A stretch of 64,000 nt of DNA from Streptomyces sp. LUP47B (lineage in GTDB: Bacteria > Actinomycetota > Actinomycetes > Streptomycetales > Streptomycetaceae): positions 265,922-329,921 of the forward strand of contig NZ_MJAH01000003.1 in the NCBI RefSeq assembly GCF_001746295.1. Reading direction: 5' to 3'. This document shows, in pieces, positions 32,608 to 41,767 of this stretch. The position numbers and the translations under genes are program-made. The first letter of the stretch is position 1. Each line of letters opens with the position of its first letter. Under the pieces are notes generated by a model. The model was not told the DNA's origin, ran no database searches, and was given only the letters and a program-made list of their open reading frames with translations.

Positions 32608-33744
32608 ATGAGGCGAGGCGCAGGGCGGGGCGGCAGTTCCGGCGCACCGCGCAGTGTGGATGTGGCCCAGCTGGCGGGCGTCTCCCAGAAGACCGTGTCC
32701 CGGGTCTACAACGACGAGCCGTACGTCTCCGCCGACGTACGCCGCCGCGTCCTGGAAGCCGGTGAGGAACTCGGATACCGGCTGAACAACGCCGCCCGGG
32801 CACTGGCCTCCGGGCGTACCCGGTCCATCGGCGTGGTGACGCTCGGGACCGCCCTGTACGGACCCGCCTCACTGATCATGGGGGTCGAACGTGCCGTACG
32901 GGACACGGGATACGCCCTTCGCGTGGTCAACACCGTGGAAGGCGACCCGACGGGCGTCGCCGGTGCCGTGGACTCACTCCTGGAGCAGGGCGTCGACGGC
33001 ATCGTCATCTCCGAGCCGATCGACGACGGACACGGCGACGACCTCTCCGCCCGCGTCGACGTACCGGTCCTTGTCCTCGGGGCGCCACCCCTGTCCGTGC
33101 CCAGGACGCTGGCCGCGGGCGTCGGCGCCGATCTGATGGCGCGTAGGGCGACCGAACACCTGCTGGAACTGGGGCACGACACCGTCCACCATCTCGCCGG
33201 TCCGTGGCGGTGGTACGCCGCCCGGGACCGGCTGGAGGGCTGGCGGTCCACGCTCGCCGCGCACGGCAGGACGGTACCCCGCGTCGTCGAGGGCGACTGG
33301 TCGGCCGCCAGCGGCTACACGGCGGGTCGCGAACTGGCCCGCGACCACGACATGACCGCGGTGTTCGCCGCCAACGACGATATGGCGATCGGTCTCGTCC
33401 GCGCGCTGGCGGAAGCCGGCCGACGGGTGCCGGAGGACGTCAGCGTCGTGGGTTTCGACGACATTCCGGTCGCCGCCTATGTGACTCCCCCTCTCACCAC
33501 GATGCGCCAACCCTTCGACACCGTGGCACAGGAGGGGCTCAAACGCCTCGTGCACTCCATCGAGAACCCGGACGCACCACCCCTGTCGGCCGTTGAACCA
33601 CCGGTCGACCTCGTGGTCCGTGCCTCGACCGGGCCCCCACCGCCGACCCGGACGACCCCGGGCCGGGACCGGGCCCTGGCCTCTTCTCCGAGTGGGAGCC
33701 GGACCGACCCGCCCCGGGACGGAGGTGCAGCCACATACAACTGA
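32608..33744 (+). CDS. LacI-family regulator of the glycosidase/ABC locus
   Basis: A 378-residue LacI/GalR repressor. The HTH is VDVAQLAGVSQKTVSRVYND (about 17-36), followed by the hinge ALASGRTRSIGVV. The periplasmic-binding-protein-like sensor domain contains GVDGIVISEP and VSVVGFDDIPVAAYVTPPLT, the usual C-terminal signature. An uncommon 50-residue Pro/Arg/Ser-rich tail follows the sensor domain. It lies between the minus-strand GH row and the plus-strand ABC/GH42 operon and so most likely controls both in response to a galactoside or arabinoside. GGAG precedes the ATG by 7 nt. Confidence 0.92.
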   Translation: MRRGAGRGGSSGAPRSVDVAQLAGVSQKTVSRVYNDEPYVSADVRRRVLEAGEELGYRLNNAARALASGRTRSIGVVTLGTALYGPASLIMGVERAVRDTGYALRVVNTVEGDPTGVAGAVDSLLEQGVDGIVISEPIDDGHGDDLSARVDVPVLVLGAPPLSVPRTLAAGVGADLMARRATEHLLELGHDTVHHLAGPWRWYAARDRLEGWRSTLAAHGRTVPRVVEGDWSAASGYTAGRELARDHDMTAVFAANDDMAIGLVRALAEAGRRVPEDVSVVGFDDIPVAAYVTPPLTTMRQPFDTVAQEGLKRLVHSIENPDAPPLSAVEPPVDLVVRASTGPPPPTRTTPGRDRALASSPSGSRTDPPRDGGAATYN

Positions 33745-34147
33745 TCAACACCGACCGCACCGGGAAACAGCGTTCCCCAGCCGGGCAAGCCATCGTGAGG
33801 CGAGCCGCCGTACCTGTCCTGTTCCCGCCGGCCTCGCATCCCCGAACAGTTCGTCACCCCGACGACGCGACTCGTCCTCCCCTCCGGGCGGCAGCCACTG
33901 AGCAACCCCGCCGCCCCAGCTCTCCGCTCCACCCGTAACCCCTCCCGTCCACGGGTCTCCCCCTCCGCAGCAGGTGGAACCCCCGGGCGGCGTCCGCGAA
34001 GACGTGCACCCGTGCCATGCCGGACCTCCGTGTCCTGGCCGTCGCGTCCGAGCCTCCTGTCTTCCTCCTCACCCTCCACTCCTCATCACCTCCTTAGGCA
34101 CGCCCGTGCTCGGCGTGCCATTCCTCAGCCATCGGCGGGAGTTCGTC
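33745..34147. other. 403-bp leader before the ABC operon
   Basis: No coding frame is credible here. From about 33860 to 34095 the plus strand is unusually pyrimidine-rich. A perfect hairpin, GGCACGCC-CGTGCTC-GGCGTGCC, lies at 34097-34119, 29 nt before the binding-protein start codon, and could act as an operator or an mRNA structure. The promoter of the ABC/GH42 operon should be in this stretch. Confidence 0.45.
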
Positions 34148-35542
34148 ATGCGCAGATCCCACTCCACCCCCAGCCAGTCCCAGATGAGCCGTCGGCTCCT
34201 GCTCACCGCCGCGGGAGCGGTCTCGTTGGGTGCCGCCCTGTCCGCCTGCGGCGGCGGTGACGGCGGCGGTACGGCCTCCTCGTCCTCGAAGCCGGTCAGC
34301 CAGGCAGACATCGACGCGGCGATGAAGAAGCCGACCGAGCTGACGTTCTGGACGTGGGTTCCCGACATCGACCAGGAGGTCGCGCTCTTCGAGAAGAAGT
34401 ACCCGGCGATCAAGGTCAAGGTCGTCAACGCGGGCCAGGGCGTGCAGCACTACACGAAGCTGCGCACGGCGATCAAGGCCGGCAGCGGCGCCCCGGACGT
34501 GGCGCAGATGGAGTACCAGGCCATTCCCACGTTCACGATCACGGACAGCCTTCTGGACCTGAACCCTTACGGCGCCGCCAAGTTGAAGGACACGTTCGTC
34601 GACTGGACCTGGGGACAGGTCAGCGGCCCCAAGGGCGAGATCTGGGCGATCCCGCAGGACACCGGTCCGATGGGCATGCTCTACCGGGCGGACATCTTCG
34701 AGAAGCACGGCATCGAGCCGCCGAAGACCTGGGACGACTTCGCCGCCGCGGCACGCAAGCTGCGCAAGGCCGACCCGGAGGTCTACCTGACCAACCTGGC
34801 CGGGAACGAGGCAGCCGCCTGGCACGGCCTGCTCTGGCAGGCGGGCGCCAAGCCCTACGCGACCTCCGGCAAGGGCAACGTCTCCATCGACGTCGACGAC
34901 ACGATCTCCAAGAAGCTCGCCGCCTACTGGGGCGGGCTGGCCCAGGAGGGTGTCATCGGCGTCGAGCCGGACTTCACCGACGCCTGGTTCTCCGCGCTCA
35001 ACAAGGGCAAGTACGCCACCTGGATCACCGCTGCCTGGGGGCCGGTCTTCCTCGCCGGCTCGGCCAAGTCCACCGCGGGCAAGTGGCGGGCCGCCCCGCT
35101 GCCGCAGTGGGACGCGTCGAAGCCGAGCTCGGGCAACTGGGGCGGTTCGACCAGCGCGGTCATCAAGCAGACCAAGAACCCCATCGCGGCCGCGGTGTTC
35201 GCGCAGTTCCTCAACAGCGACCCGGCCAGCGCGAAGCTGTTCAACACCAAGCAGTCGTTCTTCCCGGCGACGAAGCCTCTGCTCGAGGACCCGTCCTTCA
35301 CCGGTGCGGCGGCTTCCTTCTACGGCGGACAGAAGGTCAACCAGGCGTTCGCCGACATCGGCAAAACGGTGAGCCCCGACTTCCAGTGGCCGCCGTTCCT
35401 CGACCAGGCCGTCACCGACTGGACCGAGACCGTGGGCACGGCACTCACCAGGAAGAAGGACGCCGTCGCCGCCCTCGACGCGTGGCAGTCACGGCTCACC
35501 ACCTACGCCAAGGCCCAGGGCTTCACCGTCAAGACGCCGTGA
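34148..35542 (+). CDS. ABC sugar transporter, substrate-binding lipoprotein
   Basis: A 464-residue family-1 solute-binding protein. The N-terminal signal has MSRRLLLTAAG and ends in the lipobox LSAC at about residues 33-36, followed by a Gly/Ser/Lys-rich linker, so it is membrane-anchored outside the cell. The mature part carries ELTFWTWVPDIDQEV and the later GPMGMLYRADIFEKHGIEPP, written as GPMGMLYRADIF and EKHGIEPP, typical of oligosaccharide binders. GGGAG lies 6 nt before the ATG. It is followed by two permease genes but no ATPase gene; the shared MsiK-type ATPase of Streptomyces probably energises it. Confidence 0.93.
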   Translation: MRRSHSTPSQSQMSRRLLLTAAGAVSLGAALSACGGGDGGGTASSSSKPVSQADIDAAMKKPTELTFWTWVPDIDQEVALFEKKYPAIKVKVVNAGQGVQHYTKLRTAIKAGSGAPDVAQMEYQAIPTFTITDSLLDLNPYGAAKLKDTFVDWTWGQVSGPKGEIWAIPQDTGPMGMLYRADIFEKHGIEPPKTWDDFAAAARKLRKADPEVYLTNLAGNEAAAWHGLLWQAGAKPYATSGKGNVSIDVDDTISKKLAAYWGGLAQEGVIGVEPDFTDAWFSALNKGKYATWITAAWGPVFLAGSAKSTAGKWRAAPLPQWDASKPSSGNWGGSTSAVIKQTKNPIAAAVFAQFLNSDPASAKLFNTKQSFFPATKPLLEDPSFTGAAASFYGGQKVNQAFADIGKTVSPDFQWPPFLDQAVTDWTETVGTALTRKKDAVAALDAWQSRLTTYAKAQGFTVKTP

Positions 35543-35642
35543 TGTCCGGCGGGTCCCGCGCCGATGCCCTACGGCGGCGACGCGGGACCCGCGCCCGGCC
35601 GGCCCTTCCCACGAGGCCACCCCTTCCCACCAGAAAGGCCCG

Positions 35643-36584
35643 ATGATGACTGCCACGACCGTGGCCTCCACCGAGGAGCCGCGCCGAACGGGGCCGAAGC
35701 GACGCCCACTCGGTGGCCTGCGTCAAGGTGCGGCAGGTCCCCTGTTCGTCGCACCGTTCATGGTGCTGTTCCTGCTGATGTTCCTCGCCCCGCTCGGCTA
35801 CGCCGCCTACCTCAGCCTGTTCCGGGAACAGCTCATCGGCGGGAACGCGTTCGTCGGGCTGGACAACTACGTGACCGCCCTGAAGGACCCGCTCCTGCGC
35901 CAGGGAGTCCTGCGGGTCGCGACGTTCTTCGTGATCCAGGTCCCGCTGATGCTCCTGCTCGCCCTGGCCTTCGCGCTCGCTCTCGACAGCGGCCTGCTGC
36001 GGCTCGCGCGCGTGATCCGCCTGGGCATCTTCGTGCCGTACGCCGTCCCGAGCGTCGTCGCCACCCTGATGTGGGGCTATCTCTACGGGCCGGACTTCGG
36101 GCCGTTCGCCCAGCTGAGCGAGAAGCTCGGCCTGCCTGTCCCGCACTTCCTCAGCGACGGATGGATGCCGGCAAGCCTGGCGAACATCGTGACCTGGGAG
36201 TTCGTCGGCTACAACATGATCATCCTGTACGCGGCTCTGCGGACCGTCCCCCAGGAGCTGTACGAGGCCGCGGCGATGGACGGCGCCGGCGCCTGGCGCA
36301 TCGCCTGGTCCCTCAAGCTCCCCGCCCTGCGCCCCGCGCTGCTGCTCACCCTGCTGTTCTCCGTGATCGGCAGCTTCCAGCTCTTCAACGAGCCGAAGCT
36401 GCTGCAGCCCGTCGCGCCCGACGTCATCGACAACGCGTACACCGCGAACCTCTACGCCTACTCCCTCGCGTTCACCGGCCAGCAGGTCAACTACTCGGCC
36501 GCGGTGTCCTTCTTCCTGGGCCTCGTCATCGTGATCTTCTCCTACGCCGTCCTGTTCATCGCGAACCGCAGGAGGACCTCGTGA
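35643..36584 (+). CDS. ABC sugar transporter permease (MalF/UgpA type)
   Basis: A 313-residue inner-membrane permease with six membrane helices. The cytoplasmic EAA loop reads EAAAMDGAGAWRIAWSLKLP at about residues 206-225 and docks the ATPase. It starts 100 nt after the binding-protein gene and ends in a GTGA overlap with the second permease. Two adjacent ATG codons (35643, 35646) could start it. Confidence 0.93.
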   Translation: MMTATTVASTEEPRRTGPKRRPLGGLRQGAAGPLFVAPFMVLFLLMFLAPLGYAAYLSLFREQLIGGNAFVGLDNYVTALKDPLLRQGVLRVATFFVIQVPLMLLLALAFALALDSGLLRLARVIRLGIFVPYAVPSVVATLMWGYLYGPDFGPFAQLSEKLGLPVPHFLSDGWMPASLANIVTWEFVGYNMIILYAALRTVPQELYEAAAMDGAGAWRIAWSLKLPALRPALLLTLLFSVIGSFQLFNEPKLLQPVAPDVIDNAYTANLYAYSLAFTGQQVNYSAAVSFFLGLVIVIFSYAVLFIANRRRTS

Positions 36585-37528
36585 CGACCACGACCTCCCC
36601 TTCCACGTCCCGGTCGGCCCCGCGCACCACCACGACCGGCGCACGACGGACCGCCCGGGGACAGCGCCGGCGGTCGGTCGGCCGCCGCAGCACCCCGCTG
36701 ACCATCGTCATGCTGGCCGTCCTGGCCTACTTCCTGCTGCCGCTGTTCTGGCTCGCGGTCTCCTCGACCAAGAGCACCCAGGACCTCTTCACCACCTTCG
36801 GCCTGTGGTTCTCACACGCCCCTCAATTGCTCGCGAACGTCCGGGAGACGGTCACCCACGACGACGGGGTCTTCCTGCACTGGCTGCTCAACACGGTCCT
36901 GTACTCCGTCGGCAGCGCACTCGGTGCCGCCCTCCTGGCCGCCGCCGCGGGCTACGGATTCGCCAAGTACCGGTTCCGGGGCAACAACGCGGCCTTCGCC
37001 CTGGTGCTCGGCGCCATCATGATCCCGACCACCGCCCTGGCCATCCCCACCTATCTGCTCTTCGCGAAGGCGGACCTGGTCAACACGCCCTGGGCGATCG
37101 TGCTGCCCTCCCTGGTCAGCCCGTTCGGCCTCTACCTCATGCGCATCTACGCCGCGGACGCCGTCCCGGACAGTCTCCTGGAGGCCGCGCGCATCGACGG
37201 GGCCGGTGAACTGCGCATCTTCGTCACGATCGCGCTGCGGCTGCTGGCGCCCGGCCTGGTGACCGTCGTGCTCTTCACCCTCGTGGCGACCTGGAACAAC
37301 TACTTCCTGCCGTTGATCATGCTCAACGACCCGAAGCTGTACCCCGTCACGGTAGGCCTGTCCTCCTGGGCGTCCCAGGCCTTCGGCGGCGGAAGCGGAG
37401 CGAACAGCAACATGCTCGCGCTCGTGGTGACCGGGTCCCTCATCTCCGTCATCCCGCTCGTCGTCGCCTTTCTGCTCCTGCAGCGGTACTGGCAGAGCGG
37501 TCTGGCCGCCGGCGGCGTCAAGCAGTGA
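36581..37528 (+). CDS. ABC sugar transporter permease (MalG/UgpE type)
   Basis: A 315-residue permease with an N-terminal Thr/Ser/Arg-rich cytoplasmic extension of about 45 residues. Six membrane helices follow, with the EAA loop EAARIDGAGELRIFVTIALR at about residues 208-227. GTG start codon overlapping the stop of the first permease by GTGA; GGAGG is 5 nt upstream. The C-terminus LQRYWQSGLAAGGVKQ is the usual MalG-type tail. It completes the importer whose cargo is presumably cut by GH42 downstream. Confidence 0.93.
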   Translation: MTTTTSPSTSRSAPRTTTTGARRTARGQRRRSVGRRSTPLTIVMLAVLAYFLLPLFWLAVSSTKSTQDLFTTFGLWFSHAPQLLANVRETVTHDDGVFLHWLLNTVLYSVGSALGAALLAAAAGYGFAKYRFRGNNAAFALVLGAIMIPTTALAIPTYLLFAKADLVNTPWAIVLPSLVSPFGLYLMRIYAADAVPDSLLEAARIDGAGELRIFVTIALRLLAPGLVTVVLFTLVATWNNYFLPLIMLNDPKLYPVTVGLSSWASQAFGGGSGANSNMLALVVTGSLISVIPLVVAFLLLQRYWQSGLAAGGVKQ

Positions 37529-37592
37529 CGCCCGGCCGACCTTCGCGCCGACGCACCGCCCCACCCCCCATTGACTCTTCGGAGGTTCCCCC

Positions 37593-39758
37593 ATGGCGGT
37601 TCTGCCCGCCCGCGTCCTGTTCGGTGCCGCGTACTACCACGAGTACACGCCCGCCTACGACCCTGAACTGCGGCCCGACGAACGGCTGAAGACCGACCTC
37701 GACCTCATGGCCGAGGCGAACTTCACCGTGATCCGCGTGGGGGAGTCGGTCTGGTCGACCTGGGAGCCCGAGAACGGTCGGTTCGATCTCGACTGGCTCC
37801 AGCCGGTCCTCGACGGCGCCCACGAGCGGGGCCTCTCCGTCATCCTCGGCACCCCGACCTACGCCGTTCCGCCGTGGCTGGCCCGCCAGTACCCGGAGAT
37901 CACCGGCGAAAGGCGCACCGGCGAATGCATCGGCTGGGGCGCCCGACAGGAGGCCGACTTCACCCACCCCGCCTTCCGCTTCCACGCCGAGCGGATCATC
38001 CGGAAGGTCGTCGCCCGGTACGCCGGCCATCCGGCGGTCATCGGCTGGCAGGTCGACAACGAACCCGGTCTCCATCTCTTCCACAACCACGGCGTCTTCC
38101 AGCGGTTCGTCGACCACCTGCGCGACAAGTACGGCGACGTCGAGACCCTCAACCGCGAGTGGGGGCTGGTGTACTGGTCGCACCGCCTGTCGACCTGGGC
38201 CGACCTGTGGACCCCGGACGGCAACGAACAGCCTCAGTACGACGTCGCCTGGCGGGAGTTCCAGGCCCGCCAGGTCACCGAGTTCATCGGGTGGCAGGCG
38301 GACATCGTCCGTGAGTACGCCAGGCCCGAGCACTTCGTCACCACGTGCATCTCCTACACCCGCCAAGGCGTGGCGGACGACGAGATGAGCGATCGCCTCG
38401 ACATCGCCTCCGGCAACCCGTACTACGACATGCAGGACGGCCTGCTGCTGCCCGACCCCACACCGGACGAGCACGAGCAGGTCTGGAAGACCACCGGCGT
38501 GTGGTCGATGTACGAGACCGCGGACTGGATGTTCTCCTCCCGCCAGGAGCCCTTCCTCGTCACCGAGACCAACGCCAACTCCATCGGCTTCGCCTGGGAC
38601 AACAGGCCCGGCTACGACGGCCAGTGGCGCCAGGCCGCATGGGCGCACGTGGCACGCGGCGCCCGGATGATCGAGTACTGGCAGTGGCAGACCCTCCGCT
38701 TCGGAGCCGAGACCTACTGGGGCGGAGTCCTCCCGCACAGCGGACAGCCAGGCCGCACCTACGCCGAAGTCGCCCGGCTGGGCGCGGAGTTCGCGAAGGC
38801 CGGACCGCTCGTCGCCGGACTCGAACCGGACGCCGACATCACGATGGTCTACTCGATGCCGAGCAAGTGGCTGATGCAGAAGTACCCGCCGCTCGCGAAG
38901 CCGGACGGCTCGCCCGACCCCGCCGCCTACCACCGCATCTTCGACCCCTTCTATCGGGGCGCCTTCGACGCCGGCCGTCAGGTGCGGATCGTGCACGCCC
39001 GGCAGCTGTACGAGCGGATGGCACCGGAAGAGGCCGCGCGCCGCCACCCCGTGCTGGTGGTACCGGCGCTGTACATCGCCGCCGACGCCGCCCTCGACTG
39101 GCTCGCCGCCTACGCGCACGCGGGCGGCCACCTGGTCCTCGGCCCGCGCACCGGCTACGCCGACCACGAGGCCCGGGCCCGGCACGAACCGGCGCCGGGC
39201 CGTCTCGCCGAGGCCGCGGGCGTCCAGTACGACGAATTCAGCAACCTGGTGGGGACGGTCCCGGTCCGCGCCGTACCCGGTGGCCCGCTCCAGGTGCCGG
39301 CTCAGGCGACGGCGGCCCACTGGGCCGAGGGCCTCACGGTCGTCGACGCCGAGGTTCTCGCCGTGTACGAGCACCCGCACCACGGCCGCTGGCCCGCGGT
39401 CACCAGCCGCAGCCACGGTGCGGGCCGCGTCACCACCGTCGGCACGGTGCCGGGTCGAGACCTCGCCGAAGCGCTGGCCGAGTGGCTGGTCCCGGTCGCG
39501 CGGAGCGGATGGCGCGACCTTCCCGCGTCCGTCACCGCGACCACCGGCACCTCACCCGACGGAAGCCGTGTGCACATCGTCCACAACTGGAGCTGGGAGC
39601 CCGCGAGCGTCCCCGCACCGGTGGACCTCTCCGACGCCCTGACGGGCACCTCCGTCTTCGCAGGCTCGGCTCTGAACCTCGGCCCGTGGGACGTACGCGT
39701 TCTCGCCTCAACCGACGCCGACAGCGCGCCGGCCTCCGAAGCAACCGACCCATCCTGA
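37593..39758 (+). CDS. GH42 beta-galactosidase
   Basis: A 721-residue cytoplasmic GH42 enzyme. The TIM barrel carries the opening FGAAYYHEYTP (10-20), the acid/base Glu157 in GWQVDNEPGLH, and the nucleophile Glu325 in VTETNAN. The trimerisation domain (about 395-610) and a short C-terminal beta domain follow. It hydrolyses beta-galactosides, most likely galacto-oligosaccharides delivered by the ABC importer encoded upstream with 64 nt spacing. The start ATG is preceded by CGGAGG. It is separated from the next gene by only 21 nt. Confidence 0.94.
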   Translation: MAVLPARVLFGAAYYHEYTPAYDPELRPDERLKTDLDLMAEANFTVIRVGESVWSTWEPENGRFDLDWLQPVLDGAHERGLSVILGTPTYAVPPWLARQYPEITGERRTGECIGWGARQEADFTHPAFRFHAERIIRKVVARYAGHPAVIGWQVDNEPGLHLFHNHGVFQRFVDHLRDKYGDVETLNREWGLVYWSHRLSTWADLWTPDGNEQPQYDVAWREFQARQVTEFIGWQADIVREYARPEHFVTTCISYTRQGVADDEMSDRLDIASGNPYYDMQDGLLLPDPTPDEHEQVWKTTGVWSMYETADWMFSSRQEPFLVTETNANSIGFAWDNRPGYDGQWRQAAWAHVARGARMIEYWQWQTLRFGAETYWGGVLPHSGQPGRTYAEVARLGAEFAKAGPLVAGLEPDADITMVYSMPSKWLMQKYPPLAKPDGSPDPAAYHRIFDPFYRGAFDAGRQVRIVHARQLYERMAPEEAARRHPVLVVPALYIAADAALDWLAAYAHAGGHLVLGPRTGYADHEARARHEPAPGRLAEAAGVQYDEFSNLVGTVPVRAVPGGPLQVPAQATAAHWAEGLTVVDAEVLAVYEHPHHGRWPAVTSRSHGAGRVTTVGTVPGRDLAEALAEWLVPVARSGWRDLPASVTATTGTSPDGSRVHIVHNWSWEPASVPAPVDLSDALTGTSVFAGSALNLGPWDVRVLASTDADSAPASEATDPS

Positions 39759-39779
39759 TCCATCCCCTGAGGAGGGGCA

Positions 39780-41585
39780 ATGCAGAGAAGAAGGCTTGGA
39801 CGAGCCCTCGGAACCTTCGCGGCCACATCCGCGATACTCGCGATACCCATGGTCAGTGCGCAGGCCTACAACCCGACGGGCGGAATCCTCTACCAGCTCG
39901 GCAGCGACCCCTGCCTGAAGGGCCGGGGCAACTGCGCCGTCTACCCGAAGTCGGCCCAACTCCCCGGCGGGCGGCTGGTCGCGTCGTTCGAGAAGTCCAC
40001 CGTCGTGCCGACGTCGGGCAGCGCCGACGGGCAGACCCTGCCCGTCTACAAGAGCGACGACCACGGCACCAGCTGGCAGCCGCTGTCCGAGGTCAAGGCA
40101 CCGGCGTACCTCTCCAAGGACCCCAAGTACGCCAAGTACACGAGCAACTGGACCAACCCGTACCTCTACGTCCTCCCGCAGAGCGTCGGCGGATTGAAGG
40201 CCGGCACGCTGCTCCTGGCGAGTGTCGTCTCCGGTGACGACTACTACTACAAGGAGCACAAGGCGGCCGACCCGGGCTGGACGCCGAACAACGACGGCGA
40301 CCGCGGCGACATGGCCATCGCCCTGTACTCCAGCACCGACCAGGGCAGCAGCTGGAAGGTCGTCAACGTCGTCTCGACCGCCGGCTGGCAGGGCGGCAGC
40401 GCGGGCGCGGTCGGGCAGAACATCGCGACCGCCAACAAGTACCGGCAGGTGGACCCGCTCTGGGAGCCGTACCTGATGGTCTACCAGGGCAAGCTGGTCT
40501 GCTACTACTCCGACGAGAACGACTACACCGGCTTCGACCCGGTCACCGGTGTCCCGAAGAAGGATCCCGCCAACGACACGGCCACCGACTCGCACGGCCA
40601 GATCCTCGTGCACCGCACCTGGGACGGCGGGAACGCCGCATGGAGCGACCCCGTCGTCGACATCTCCGGATCCGTCCAGGACATGGGCGGCGGCAAGACC
40701 GAGATCGGCGGCGGACGTCCGGGCATGACCAACGTCGTCCGTACGGCCGACGGCAAGTGGATGCTCACCTTCGAGTACTGGGGTGGCGGGGCCAACACCC
40801 GCTACGCCATCGCCGACGATCCGCTCACGTTCTTCCGCGGCACCCAGACCGGCATGTCCGTCGGCTCGCTCCCGGTCGTCGCCGGCTCCCACCCGCTCGC
40901 GGGCGGCGGCAGTCCGGTCCTGATCAGGCTGCCCGACGGACGCCTGGTCTACAACGCGTCGAACAGCGGCGACGTGTGGGTCAACGAGAGCGGTCGCAGC
41001 GACGGGGTGTGGACGGAGTACCAGACCACCTCGCCGGCCGGCTACAGCCGCAACCTCCAGTACGTCGACGGCACCGGCCGCATCGCGATCCTCAACAACC
41101 AGGGCACCTCCACGATCGCCTACGCCGAGGTCGACCTCGGGGACTCGGCCGGCACGTACTACCGGCTCGTCAACCGCAGGACCGGCCAGGTGATCGGCAC
41201 CGGCAACAGGACCAACGACGCGAACCTCGGCAACGGCGACGTGCCCGACGTAGCCCTGGAGGACGCCGGTGCAGCGGCGGACCAGGACACCCAGTACTGG
41301 CACGTCGTGACCGAACCGAACGGCGGCACGACCCTGCTGAACAAGTCGGGCGGCCGCGCGGCCGCCATCTGGACCGGCAACGCCACGGCCGGCCAGCGGA
41401 TCGGCCAGTGGGTCGACAACAGCGCGTCGGGCAGCTGGAACCTCGTCAAGACCCCCGACGGCTACTACCGGCTCCAGGCGGTCAAGAACACCGCCCTCTA
41501 CCTGACGGGAGCGTCCGCGGGAGCCCCGCTGACCCTCCAGAGCGCCGCCGACGACGGCTCACAGGACTGGAAACTGGTCCGCTAG
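39780..41585 (+). CDS. Secreted BNR-propeller glycosidase with beta-trefoil domain (GH93-like)
   Basis: A 601-residue secreted protein. Signal peptide residues 1-29 end at SAQA. Residues 30-440 form a sialidase-type six-bladed propeller with Asp-box repeats SDDHGTSWQPL (about 92-102) and SSTDQGSSWKVV (about 183-194). Residues 455-601 are a ricin-type beta-trefoil (CBM13-like) with YYRLVNRRTGQVIG and YYRLQAVKNTALYL. The pairing and the arabinan/galactan locus suggest a GH93 exo-arabinanase rather than a sialidase, but this is not proven. It starts 21 nt after GH42, with GAGGAGGGG as ribosome site. Confidence 0.82.
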   Translation: MQRRRLGRALGTFAATSAILAIPMVSAQAYNPTGGILYQLGSDPCLKGRGNCAVYPKSAQLPGGRLVASFEKSTVVPTSGSADGQTLPVYKSDDHGTSWQPLSEVKAPAYLSKDPKYAKYTSNWTNPYLYVLPQSVGGLKAGTLLLASVVSGDDYYYKEHKAADPGWTPNNDGDRGDMAIALYSSTDQGSSWKVVNVVSTAGWQGGSAGAVGQNIATANKYRQVDPLWEPYLMVYQGKLVCYYSDENDYTGFDPVTGVPKKDPANDTATDSHGQILVHRTWDGGNAAWSDPVVDISGSVQDMGGGKTEIGGGRPGMTNVVRTADGKWMLTFEYWGGGANTRYAIADDPLTFFRGTQTGMSVGSLPVVAGSHPLAGGGSPVLIRLPDGRLVYNASNSGDVWVNESGRSDGVWTEYQTTSPAGYSRNLQYVDGTGRIAILNNQGTSTIAYAEVDLGDSAGTYYRLVNRRTGQVIGTGNRTNDANLGNGDVPDVALEDAGAAADQDTQYWHVVTEPNGGTTLLNKSGGRAAAIWTGNATAGQRIGQWVDNSASGSWNLVKTPDGYYRLQAVKNTALYLTGASAGAPLTLQSAADDGSQDWKLVR

Positions 41586-41623
41586 GCCTTCTGCCCGCAA
41601 ACCCGGACAGGGCCGGAGGAACC

Positions 41624-41659
41624 TGGCCGGGTTCCGGCTCGATCGCCGGAACCCGGCCA
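41624..41659. terminator. Strong hairpin terminator ending the ABC/GH operon
   Basis: TGGCCGGGTTCCGGC and GCCGGAACCCGGCCA are perfect 15-bp arms around TCGATC, 38 nt after the stop codon of the secreted propeller gene. Confidence 0.82.
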
Positions 41660-41680
41660 CGCCGGCAGTAAAATTCGCGG

Positions 41681-41705
41681 GCATGCGTGTTCAAGCCGGG
41701 GGTAG
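41681..41705 (+). promoter_or_regulatory. SigB-type promoter before the sigma factor gene
   Basis: GCATG at 41681-41685 and GGGTAG at 41700-41705 with a 14-bp spacer match the Streptomyces sigma-B consensus (GNNTN-N14-16-GGGTAY, with G for the last base). The gene downstream encodes a sigma factor of that group, so positive autoregulation is likely. Confidence 0.55.
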
Positions 41706-41767
41706 ACGGATGATCATCGGTCAGCGGACAGGCTGACACGAGACCGACACAGTGGGAGGGGCACATC

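Noticed and set aside
33757..33780. GGGAA...TTCCC in the ABC leader as a LacI operator
   Set aside because: Only 5-bp arms with a 6-bp spacer and no CG centre; too weak.
39780..41585. Call of the secreted propeller as a true sialidase
   Set aside because: Asp boxes are present, but I could not identify the sialidase arginine triad, and the neighbours point to arabinan or galactan degradation.
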